Origin: Trichobilharzia szidati
Taxonomy: Eukaryota; Platyhelminthes; Trematoda; Strigeidida; Schistosomatidae
DNA length: 64,000 nucleotides
Direction: 5' to 3'
NCBI GenBank assembly: GCA_944472155.2
Contig: OX235279.1
Span: forward strand, 157,006,199 to 157,070,198
The notes under the pieces were generated by a model, which worked only from the letters and a program-made list of their open reading frames with translations, was not told where the DNA came from and made no database searches. The translations under genes were made by a program, and so were the position numbers. Below, piece by piece: positions 43,970 through 54,639 of this stretch (its first letter is position 1; each line of letters opens with the position of its first letter).

Positions 43970-44170
43970 ATTAACCCTGCGAGTGATCCAGGTTTGACTC
44001 ACGTGTGACGCACTCACAAACCGCTCTCAGACTATGCTGATACCAGTGAAAAGGGAAGGTCATGTATGAGGTTAGCAACTCCACACGTTAAAAACAACGT
44101 TGCCATTTCTGTAACTTCAAAGTTCGAGCTCGAAGACCTGTGTTCCAATGTGAACTCGAGGAAATGAGGA
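43970..44170 (+). mobile_element. tRNA-headed SINE, 3' part, decayed
   Basis: GATCCAGGTTTGACTC, then GACGCACTCACAAACC, ATGAGGTTAGCAACTCCAC, and a tail GAAGACCTGTGTTCCAATGT then GAACTCGAGG follow the copy at 41870-42117 in the same order. The A-box half of the head is not clear. Confidence 0.55.
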
Positions 44171-44655
44171 CATTTGAAGGCAAGCCTTCGCTACCACGAT
44201 GGTGAACATCACATGGCTGGCCAGTATGGATTAGCATGTGGAATCAGTGGAATGAGAAACGACAAGTTGACTGTGCGTGTTAGAGCAAATGAAATCATTG
44301 TGTGTAGTAGCGCATCCAGCTGCTACTAATGGTGGAGGACAGAATACAAGAGAGACGTGCTTTGGAATCAGTGTACTCCCAAGAGACTACTGATAATAAA
44401 CTTTCAACATAATACAAGTATACGTGTTAGAAATCAACAATTTTTAACGTTTTACTGGAATGCTCTTCTCACTTACTACTGAGTGATGCTTCAGTTGAAA
44501 AATGATAAAAAACAGATATGAAAGTCAAGAAATAATCACACTTGAATGTACATTTTGAAAATACGAACATGATCTGCAATCGTGGCAGGAAACTTTATGC
44601 ACAGGTAAGGAAAAATTGCTCTTAGACATATTTAACGCTAACCGTTAAAGCATAG
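44171..44655. other. No recognisable gene
   Basis: Only short frames and no motif. Confidence 0.35.
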
Positions 44656-44657
44656 TT

Positions 44658-44990
44658 CACTGATGATGTTCACGACTGTGGTGGACTGGATCGCGCGGCA
44701 CATATTAGGTGAGGATTGAGATGATGGAAAGACGTTGGACCAACATAATGAATCTAGAAGATCTGGAGTTTGCGAATGATTGATGCCGAATTTCACGCCA
44801 ACTCGAAAATGCAGGCGAAAATCAACAAGTTGGTAGAAGAGGCTTGCAAAGAGGAGAGAACTTCAAGTGAACATGAACTGATCGCGGCGATGAAAATATC
44901 CAACCAATGACAAAAATCATGAATTACAACGGGCGGGAGTAATCTCGAAGAAGTCAACTTTTTCATCTAGGTGAATGCTACCTGATCACT
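44658..44990 (+). pseudogene. RTE reverse transcriptase fragment
   Basis: Frames give MMFTTVVDWIARHIL (cf. PMIFLIVVDWIMRQTV after motif B), then ESRRSGVCE in place of NLEDLDFADD, and KSTSW ... KRLAKRRELQVNMN (cf. AKIDKLVEEAAKTGLQVN). A short, multiply frameshifted piece around the former active site. Confidence 0.6.
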
Positions 44991-45414
44991 ATGCATTTAA
45001 CAACACACCAATAAGATCCGCTGTGTGTGTATGGGTGGAACAGAGCTATATTTCCAAGTGATATTATACATTAGTTTTTTAATACTTTCAACCTATCCCA
45101 GTGGCAGAGAGTTTTACTATACTAAATAACAAAGCAGAGTCAATCGTTCTAGATGAAGCTAAATTTCTTTGTTCAGACGACCGAACTGATCTTGATGGAT
45201 ATGGTGTTTAGTAGTCCATAGTATTTCAACTCCGAATCGGATCTACTGGGTATTGAGTTGGGAGAATTTTCGTTCAGTGCCAGATTCCTGGTTGATTTAA
45301 ATCGCCTCTACCCTGTTCCAGTAATCTGTACTATTAGGTATTCTATTAAGCGCTTTTCATATACCATCGTTATAATATTAGTCCAATTATTATTTTCATT
45401 ACTACTATTGCTTT
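44991..45414. other. No recognisable gene
   Basis: AT-rich, nothing recognised. Confidence 0.35.
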
Positions 45415-46240
45415 TACCATAAGGCGTCCACATTCCTGTCTATCGTATTGTAGGCAGCTTTCGACTGACAATTTCGCACATCTGTTACACATTGAAAATT
45501 CGCATTGAAATAACCTGAATAGGTTGTATCTGTTGAATGGTCCAGCCAATCACAATCATGAATATCGTCGGTGGTGGTAGGCAATCCTGTCCTACTCCTA
45601 TTTGTCTCCCAATGATTGATTGAATCACTCCACACGAGACATCATTATATATCTACTAAATAAGGCCTATAAAGGTTTGCGTCACTGCATTCCATATTGT
45701 TGCGGCAGTTTCAAACCACATTGCCATCAACGCTGTCGAAGTCTTTATCAAAGTCGATGAAGCTTGAGTAGACAGGCTGTCATTCTATGATCTGTTCAAT
45801 GATGATGATTATGCATAGGGTTTCAATTCGATGCACTGGTGATTTGTCTCCTCTGAATCCAGCGTTCTCCAGGCAGGATTTCGTATCCACAGCATCTCTC
45901 AGTCCCTCCAGGATGACGCAGATTAGTAGATTGCCTGGGGAATACTGTAGTATGATTCCATGTCACTTCTGGCTAAGCCTTAAGTCACCATGCTTTCGTA
46001 ACTTGACAAGATAGCTCTTCTTATGATAAGTAGGCACGTTTCCCTCCTTGCAAACTGCCTGTGATGGCGTTGTGAGGATGGATATCCACTGTGGTCCTAG
46101 GGTGTATTTTCAGCACTTCTGGGGGAATTCCATCTGGCTTTCAGTCAGTTAAATGCAATCGGGATATCTGTCTTTGTCTGAGGATTGGTGTTCACTGATG
46201 TTTCTATGATGGGTTGTGGTATCTCACTGGTAACTCACTG
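45415..46240 (-). pseudogene. RTE-type retrotransposon, decayed RT region
   Basis: The reverse complement of RTE order: CCAGCCAATCACAATCATGA and ATATCGTCGGTGGTGGTAGG (motif B surroundings), CATCAACGCTGTCGAAGTCT and AAAGTCGATGAAGC (motif A, FDKDFDSVD-like), GATTTGTCTCCTCTGAATCC, TCCCTCCAGGATGACGCA, CGTTTCCCTCCTTGCAA, and GCACTTCTGGGGGAATTCCA (linker, cf. AADGIPPEALK). Covers the RT N-terminal half and linker. Many stops and indels. Confidence 0.7.
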
Positions 46241-49200
46241 AAGTTGTGCTCAACACCAGTCGAATGACGACGATAACTCATTTCCGACTGTGCTCACTCG
46301 AGGTGTTTTGATTATGAATAGACACAGTCCAATTCAGTGATTACTTTTCACTACTTATTACTTCTTAGTAGTTTGAGCTCTTATTTTATTTACCATTTCG
46401 TTACTCCATAATCGTAATTAGTGATCTCTATTGACACTGATCTCCCTTAACGTGGAAACATTCCATTTGGCGTGGCATAATTATCTTTCTCGTGGTCGTC
46501 TATTGAACGTATTTTCCTCTTCTTTTTCATATTTCACTTTCTTTTAAACTTTGTTTATTCGAATCTCTTTTGATTCCTTTTGATCGGTGCACTCACGTGT
46601 TGTTTGTGGTGCACTATAACAACCGACAAGATCTACAGGTATGATGTACAATACAATCTCACACTTAGAAGGATATAGTTATCCAATAATTATTCAATAC
46701 AAGTAGACAACACTAGACTGTTGAATAAGTAATGCAAACAATTATAATAATATTAATAATAATAATAAGCGCGCACATTTGTGTTTGGAAAAACGCATAT
46801 ACTTTATCATCTATCCGTTAAACTTTTATAATATATACATGAATTTTTATCTGCTTACCTTCTAATGCTGACCGAGCTGAAGAAATCAGAATCGAAACAG
46901 ACATAATGTTAATTTCATCACAAATGTATTCCTAATGTGAACTTGTAAAATGTGATCACAGTGGAGGCATGTTGGTCGGTGCTTCGATGGTAGAAGTGCC
47001 ACTAGCCCTACACAATACCTCTCCTGCTTTACTAACAGGCAATAACAATTACCACTGAAAAATGCTAGGTGCAGTGAGACACGGATAGCCACATCACCAG
47101 CAATGACACCTTGAACGGGCTCAAAGCATGAAGTCACAGCGTCTCCATCTGAGTGCAAATGGAATGAAACCAAATACAGTGTAAACAGAGACTTGGTTAT
47201 ATAAATTGTGTGCTGTAAGCGAGATCCACTTCTTCAACTCAGATTGTCTTATTCACTATCTAGTAGGTTTACAGATCACATTTAAATTTCAATTGATTGG
47301 GTGGAGGAGGTTTTAATGTGAGAAGTACAAAACACGTGGTTCAGTAAAGAGGCTATTCTCGGCGAATTCGTGTTCTCCAACTATACAATCTCATTCTCAT
47401 CCAGTTTTCCAAACAACAGGGTAGTAACTGGAGCGATGGTAATATTATCAATCAATGTACGAGAGAAGATGATTTCGTCTTAGAGTTAATTAAAGTAATA
47501 AGAGAAAGATAACTCAATGTGAATGAGTTGTGATCAGCATGAACAAAGAATTGAAGGAAGGTGTAATATAGATTAAGAATAGCAAAGCAGCAGATGAGTT
47601 ATACAGCAAAATGCAATGAACATGTCTGTAATGGAGGTGGTTGAGTTTTTCTTTTTTGTGGGTTCCTCTATCTGAATGACTAAAGCTTTGGCAATGCGAG
47701 GCGTACAAAGGCGTTTTGTCTTTGGCAGCTCGTCTTTTCACTTTGAAGACCACTTGTAAGTAGGTTTTTGTTGAGATGGAATGATAAGTGTGAGTACAAG
47801 TGGGTTAATCACCACGCCGCTTGTGTAGCCAGTGGCGCCTTTATTTGCCATGTGGACTAGTGTTGTGGGACACGTCTAGGTAGGATAGCTGCCGAACGAC
47901 CAGTATACCCGCTTCCAAAGGAACCAGTAATTTGACAAATTCTACTTCGAAGTAATCTGATAAGCGATCTGGTCTCTCAGGCGCCTGCTTGTCCTTGTTA
48001 TCCCCAATATTTTCAGGACCAAAAATCTTAATATCTGACTTCATGTAAAGTTCTCAGCCACACAATGTCACATGGTGACAGCAAGTCGGTGAGCTGGTGC
48101 TTTCATTCATCTAAATATGCAGTCATTGTTATTTGTGTGACTGACTGTATGGGCGCTTATATTCGGTTTGTCAAGAAGAGAAACTAAAATGAAACGAATT
48201 CGGAGTACGGTTAAAATAATCGATATTTTTCTGATCAGTGAAGATTAATCAGTATGTAATACGGTCGTGAAGATTAGCGAATTATCCTTAGTGATTCTTT
48301 ATTACATCGAATTGTCTAGGAACTTGTGTGATTTCAAGTGATGGATTAGAGTCATTCGATTGGTTTCAAGTTTGATCAGTCTGACAAACACTGAAAGCTT
48401 CAGTGGAATACTGGTATCGGATATGTGCATGGGCCAAGCAGACAATCAAGATATTTGATCAGCTGACATTCGGATAAGGTTATCTCCACACATTTGAATA
48501 AGTTGAGAACAAACCGCCTTCTGTTAGTCCTATTCCACTTGGATTATAATGCACGTGAACAGCACAACAACATACTGGATATTATCAGCCCGACTGAGTA
48601 TTGTGCAGCTGTTCCACCCTGGTTTGCCGCTCTTTAGCATTACGTACACACGACTTCAGTCTAGTGGTGATTGGAACCAGTATCTTCAGGTGGTGAATTG
48701 AGCTTGCTGATTATTCAGTCACCTTAGGTTTCTACGCTTCTCTGATAGATGTCAACTGTTCCCCAAGCTTTAAATAAGACATTAGTGAAACGAGCATGAC
48801 GTAGTATTTTTGCATGATGACCAGAGTAAACAAGACGTTTTTAAATAAGATGATACTTGTAACTGGAATGCCAAAACAGTAATAACACCACAGCACTGAA
48901 AACATCATTGTTAGAATGTTCCCCAAACATCTACGCAGGTCCTAGCTTGGATTCTCTGACGCAAATGCACTCCCAGACCGCCTGCATCAGAAGTATGTTC
49001 AATGAAGTGAGAGGTAAGTCCATGAGAAGACATCACACAAAGTACTAGCACTCACAAATTGAAACTTGGAGCCCTTCGTCCCACTGAAGGAATTCAGAGT
49101 AATTGATGAAGACTGGAAACGAGTGAGTATCAGTTAACAGTGCTAAACGGGACTAGCATGTACAGCAATCTACTGTACTCACAAAGCGTTGAATTGCTTA

Positions 49201-49369
49201 TATTATCGATCGTTTCAAAAAACAAGTGTATTTTCCTTGACAGTTGCATGAAAGTAATAATAGATTTCAATGTGACTGGGTTGTTATTTTGATATACAGA
49301 GAAATGAAAGGAAATGCAATGTTGAATAAAGCCTGCAAAGGATTATAATATTATATTATTACTATTTAA
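46241..49369. other. No gene; one reverse repeat A copy
   Basis: Repeat A reverse copy at 47339-47393 (TTCAGTAAAGAGGCTATTCT, CGGCGAATTCGTG, CTATACAATC). ATAAT-type triplet runs lie near 46744-46768. Frames are at most 95 codons (46886-47173 minus) and not recognised. Confidence 0.4.
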
Positions 49370-49561
49370 ACTTCCGTTGTGGGTAAAATTTATTTTGATA
49401 AAGTCTCACAGTGTTATACAGTAATATTCACTGATGACAACGTTTTGAGCACAATTTATTGTTCATAAGCATACCCAGTTACTCACACAACTTTCTAACT
49501 TGGTTTATATAATTTCAATATTTTTCATCGCTTGACTTTATCGGTATGAGTATTTTCCATA
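49370..49561 (-). mobile_element. Penelope-like element end, inverted
   Basis: The minus strand gives the C-terminal codons IWKILIPIKSSDEKY, stop, NYINQVRKLCE, stop, then TTATGAACAATAAATTGTGC with TCAAAACGTTGTCATCAG, matching 27045-27080. Positions 49449-49561 are an inverted, diverged copy of 50125-50238. The arrangement fits the inverted terminal repeats (pLTR-like) typical of PLE insertions, or two separate insertions end to end. Confidence 0.65.
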
Positions 49562-49639
49562 TTCATTATGTAACTCAGAAAAGGTCAAAAGCAAAATAAC
49601 AACAATGGGGAAATTTATAATGGTAACATAAACATAAGC

Positions 49640-50238
49640 CATCTACAGTTTTACTATAAAAGGAAGGGAAATCTGAAGCCCTATGTAGGATTTTTATTAA
49701 AGCAGGAATTAAAGTGGCATTTAATTCTACAAACTCACTCAGGTAGGACAAACTCTGTAGGTTAAAACACCCTGTTGACCCAATTAGACAAGATAATATA
49801 ATTTACGAAATACCTTGCAATGAATGTGAGTTAAGTCAACTACATAGGTCGAAGTAGTAGATCGGGATTAGTAACACTGTCAGAAAGTAAAAATTTAGCT
49901 AATGTTAGAACGATTGACTCAGCGAAGATAAGTAATTTAGAAAAAGCTCAGCAATCGCACTGCATGCATTAACACACAGCCTCACAGTATGGTGGGAGAA
50001 GGTAAAAATTCTAAGAAGTAATATAAGTAGGTTGAGATGTAGAGAGAGGTTGATGGCTAATTCTTTGTTCATAGAATCGACACCCAACACGTTCATTAGG
50101 AATGACTCATCACTCATAGCGAAAATATGGAAAATACTACTACCGATGAAGTCAAGCGATGAAAAATATTGGAATTATACAGACGAAGTAAGACAGTTGT
50201 GTGAGTAACTGAATATGCTTATGAGCAATAAATTGTGC
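49640..50238 (+). pseudogene. Penelope-like element RT tail and GIY-YIG nuclease
   Basis: The end of a PLE polyprotein. Frames in order: GKSEALCRIFIKAGIKVAF and NSTNSLR (49666 on; the connector after the reverse transcriptase), a stop, KHPVDPIRQDNIIYEIPC then NECELSQ (the GIY-like strand, here NIIYEIPC), YIGRSSRSGL (the YIG half, after a frameshift), LEKAQQSHC, and an unbroken 78-codon frame 49972-50208 (THSLTVWWEKVKILRS, NISRLRCRERLMANSLFIES, ending EVRQLCE). At least one stop and two frameshifts, so no active enzyme. The minus-strand frame at 49905-50117 is its shadow. Confidence 0.8.
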
Positions 50239-51094
50239 ATTCCTGTGAAGTATTTTCTTCTCAGAGATGTTGTTGATATTCTTCTCTCCTAATGACATCG
50301 CAAGTTAAGTCTCCCTTGAAATCAGGGTTCACGTAAACGTTTTATTGTTGTGAATAATGTTTCGCTACCTTTTTTAATTTTCATTTTATGTTCATTGGGA
50401 GCAACATCTGCATACAGAGATTTGTTCAATCCTTCGACCTACATTGGGTCGAATTCCTCTCAATATTTAACACGTAAATTTTGTTAATCCTATTTGTTTC
50501 GTCCTTCTCAACTATTACAATTCTTCTTCCTGTGTGACTCTGATATCTTCAGTTGATTGATCATCTTTGAAGTTTAGCTGAACTGTTGTACTCCTCAGTC
50601 GTGTCAAGGGGTTTATTTTACATTACTCAATTTACGGATTTAAGTGTGCAAAATATGAAGGCAAACTAAGCGAAATACACTACAAAATTATCATTATTAT
50701 GTATTACTTACATATCATAAAGGATGAACATGAAGACAGTATGACAAGTATTACATTGATGAGTAGAAGATTACGAGATATCATGGTTGCCTGGATGTGG
50801 ACTTCTGTTTTCTGTGTGGTTATCTTGCATATATATATATATTTATTTTTTTCTACAGTGATTGGTAATGAGCAGTCCTACTCTTATGATTGGTCAAGTT
50901 GAATAGTGTAATGTGTGAAGAAGACACACATTCATTCATTTATTTCTAGTAATTGTGAATAAATGAAATGACCTATGGCAATATGGAGATATTCTACGCC
51001 AATTAGGTATAGGACATTGAAGGCATCAATTCATCTTGTTTCAGTTCAGTGATTCCTACTAGTTGTATATATAATTATCATTATTAATAGTATT
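50239..51094. other. No recognisable gene
   Basis: AT-rich; a TATATA run at 50828-50842; frames of at most 67 codons. Confidence 0.4.
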
Positions 51095-51715
51095 CCCTTG
51101 AGTCCTGAGTGAAAAGCAGGGTTCTGACTGTACAACTTTATTTGGTGCTGTCTCCTGCATTCTGTCTTAGCTGACTCCACGATTGTCTACAGACTGTGAT
51201 CTCTACTTCACAGAATCTCCTCCTCTATGTCACCATTCGACCAGCATTCATCTCATCACCTCTAACTAGGGTTCCTCTCAAGAAGTTGGCAAGTGCCGTC
51301 ACCCAGTGGTCTTCTCAGAGCGTATCTCATTCACCTACCTCCATTTCCTCAGGCAGGTTTTTCGAGCGATATGTACTTGGTTGATTCGTTCCCAGGTTTC
51401 TCTACTGATTATCCCTTCTGATCATCTGATCTTCGGTATGAAGAGAAAGCAGCTGTTGATGAAACTCTAAAGCCTGTTGTAAGTGCCTTTTGAGACGTGT
51501 GCGCCAAGTCTCTGAACCCTGTGGACAAGCACTCACTGACTTCATATTGGCCTTGAAAATCTGAGTTTTCTTTGTGCTGATCCACACATTACCTCATTTC
51601 GTCGTCATCATCACACATGGCTTTCTCTCTGTCATTAATGGATCCGTAGCCAACATGCAACTTACCATTAGCATTCCTCCCTTGAGTCTGACTGGTATGT
51701 CTATGTGTGTGCCGA
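51095..51715 (-). pseudogene. RTE-type retrotransposon 3' part, decayed
   Basis: The reverse complement of the RTE 3' order: TTCCCTTGAGTCCTGAGTGA (tail), GTGCTGTCTCCTGCATTCTG, ATCTCCTCCTCTATGTCACC, GCCGTCACCCAGTGGTCTTC, TTGGTTGATTCGTTCCCAGG, CTTCGGTATGAAGAGAAAGC and GCCAAGTCTCTGAACCCTGT. The 61-codon minus frame 51402-51587 carries IFKANMKSVSACPQ and GSETWRTRLKRHLQQALEF (cf. NVKS ... GSETWRVTKN). No catalytic domain. Confidence 0.65.
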
Positions 51716-52922
51716 ACCCCATCCAACTAACTTAGTTACCTTTCGTATACTTGTAGTTGTTGTGTTCAAAGCGTCATTCAGTAAATAATGCTGTTTCGCT
51801 CTGTTATATACCGAAAAGGCAAATTCTTATGGAAATATATACTGACAAAATTCCCAAGTTGTACACACATACATTATTTGTCGCCTAGTTATGTAATAAT
51901 AATAATAATAGTATATTCTCATTTTTTACATGAGGGACGCCAGTTTACAGGCATCATCAATATGATAAATTACATATACGATTAGTAAGCATATTTAATA
52001 ATAGTAATTTAATAAAATACATTTTTTCCTACCTGTGTAGGACACACCAATTGTACAGGCATGGATAAGTATTATTTAAATTACATAAATTTGGTTCATG
52101 GTAAAATTATAAGGTTGCAGTCATTTTGTCTATGGGAACACTATGATAACTAGTAATTCAATGGAACACATCAAGAAATATAGAAATATTGTCTTCTCAT
52201 TAACAAAAAACCTAAGTATGTTTTGGGTGGATTACAAATACTTGGGAAAAAAATAAAGCTTGAAGTAATTCCCCATATAACTTTGGTGTGTACGGCATCG
52301 AGTCTTATTCTTGATTTACATCCAGATTAAATAATACTTTAAAATAAGTAATACACTTGTATACTTTTGTCAGCATTTTCTTCGTAACATCACAAGTTCA
52401 TGGTACTCAATGTAGACTAATAATAATGACAGTTTATATTTTCTTATAAACGGGTGTTTTCAAGAAATGCAAGCTATTTTTGCAGACAAGATCAGTTATG
52501 TTGTAAGTTACAATCGTGAAGTATTATAAATCAATACTTTTTTATTGGTATAAAGGTATATTTCACAACTGTAATCCAGGTTGCGTCATTGGTGAAGGCA
52601 ATGCGCAATTCACGAGGGAATTGTAAGATATGGGACCAATAATGTTTGCAGATCATTTGTCATTGTAAATGGGCAAATATCTACATTCTTCATTCTCATT
52701 CAAAAAGTCAAATGGAAGCTGAAATGGTGAGAGACAAAAGAAGACAAACAACAACAACGCAAAAGAAAGCAAGTGGAGTACTTAGGGAGTGATTAATATG
52801 TATATATACATTTATATTCTGTTTAGTAATTATATTTATTTTGGTGCACTAACTAACTATTCCCGTGATGCTAACTTTTATATTGTGTGAACAAATATTA
52901 TTGTCCTGTGTAAAAATGTCTA
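51716..52922. other. Probable 3' untranslated part of the CR1-type element
   Basis: Lies directly after the stop of the minus-strand element at 52923. AT-rich, with a TAATAATAATAATAA run (51893-51907) and two related segments at about 51915-51965 and 52020-52085 (both with TTTACAGGCAT/TTGTACAGGCAT and AAATTACATA). I cannot define the element's exact 3' end. Confidence 0.4.
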
Positions 52923-54515
52923 TCATGTACTTCTAATAATATGAAAATTTATAATTGTAGTTTGTTGTAAGTACACGTTTAATGAACTTAAAATATCTAT
53001 GTTGGGCGAAAAAGTGGGTGTAGGATTCAGACGCAGAAGTGCACTGTCATCTTTGAGCAGTCTGGTGACTGAGGAGATGAACACTGAGAGTGTGTTTGCA
53101 TCGCGCACATCAGCTGGTAGTCTATTCCAAATGACTGAAAACTTATTCAAGAAGAAATTATACCGCATGTAAGTCTGACAATGCTCTATAGCAACTAGCT
53201 TGTGATGATTTATAAGATTGTAACTGATGACAGCGGTAGGTTTAATTATTGGCTCGGAGGAGTGCACGAGCAGCTTAGTTAGCTTGTAGTAAAAAATCAG
53301 GTTTAGCTTAAGACATCTTTTCCAGAGTGGTTCTAAACTTAGTCTGTCGCAACGTTCATAGTATTCAAGACCACTTTCTAAACCAAGAATTCTTAAGGTG
53401 AATTACCGTTGCACTCCTTCTAACTTAAGCTTGCTATTTTGTCTGAGTCCGCTAAGAATAAACGGACAGTATTCTAAAATAGGTCGGACACATACTTTAT
53501 ATAATAAAACCCTAGTTTCACAACAGAAGAAATTGCGAGTTATGCATCCTAGGAGCCTTCGTGTTTTACGTCTGGCATAATCAGTTTGTTCAGAGAACGT
53601 TAAGTTACTAGAGTATCTGGTACCGAGATCTACGACTGAGTTGAGCTTGGCTAGTTTACGCCCATTTATTTCAAGATTTAGGTCAAGGTTACTGTTTCCG
53701 ATACAAATCCAGCCGCATTTATCAATGTTGTACTTTAGACAGGATTCAGTACACCATGTTGCGAGACCGCTTAGTTCAAGATGTATTTTATTTACCATAT
53801 CGCTTAGTTCATGAGCGTAGCAGGAGTAAAAGACTTTGAGGTCGTCAGCATATAGGAATGATTTACCTGAGGTGAAGCAATTGCAAATGCTGTTAATGTA
53901 TACTGTAAATAAAAGTGGACCTAGGAGACTACCTTGCACAACCCCACTTGTGATCTGCCTAGGATGAGACAATACAGATCCAACCTTGGTTATTTGTACC
54001 CTATTGCTTAGAAAGGATTTTAACCAGCTCAGTAATGGATTGCGAATCCCACATGAATACAGCTTCTCAAACAGAATACTGTGAGATACCACGTCAAATG
54101 CCCTAGATATGTCGAAGTAGAGAACAACAACTAGCTTACGTGCTTCGCGACTACTAGTGATGCAGTTGAAAAAGTCAAAGTGGCAGGTAACGCAAGACCT
54201 ACTTTTGAGAAATCCGTGTTGAGACCTTGTAACAAGATCTTCCTTAAGTAGATAGTCTGACAATTGATCTTTGACAACTTTCTCTATGACTCGTGAGACA
54301 ACTGGGGTTATATTTATAGGTCTGTAATTGCGGACGTTCGCCTTATCACCGGATTTATAGTGTGGAATTACGAAGCAAGTGTTCCACTCATTAGGGTAAG
54401 TGCCAGTGTCCATAGATATTGAGATCACAATTTTCAAGCCGGTCGAAAGAAGGAGAGTTGGATGTGTGGTTAGCAACCCCAATGCAGGAAGCAATCGAAT
54501 TGCATAAAAATTTCA
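52923..54515 (-). pseudogene. CR1/Jockey-type (SR1-like) reverse transcriptase, one nonsense codon
   Basis: The reverse transcriptase of a CR1/Jockey-group non-LTR element. The 363-codon frame (54494-53403) has YRPINITPVVSRVIEKVV (58-75), motif A YFDISRAFD (126-134), motif B SGVVQGSLLGP (183-193) and catalytic YADD (215-218), then KTRRLLGCI and YKVCVRPILEYC. A TAA at 53403-53405 interrupts it. The same frame then continues 45 codons (FTLRILGLESGLEYYERCD ...) into 53267-52923, with FSVIWNRLPADVRDANTLS, the usual C-terminal block. The endonuclease is missing and similarity stops near 54515, so the copy is 5'-truncated. Apart from the stop the frame is intact, so it is younger than most elements here. 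Confidence 0.85.
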
Positions 54516-54639
54516 AAGCACAACAATAATAAAAAAACAAACTGAATGTCAGCTGCCATCGGAGAGACAAATTGACGCCTTATTGTGAAAGACATGAAGA
54601 CGTCAATCAGCCCATGTATCATCTCCTAATGAAAGCAGA

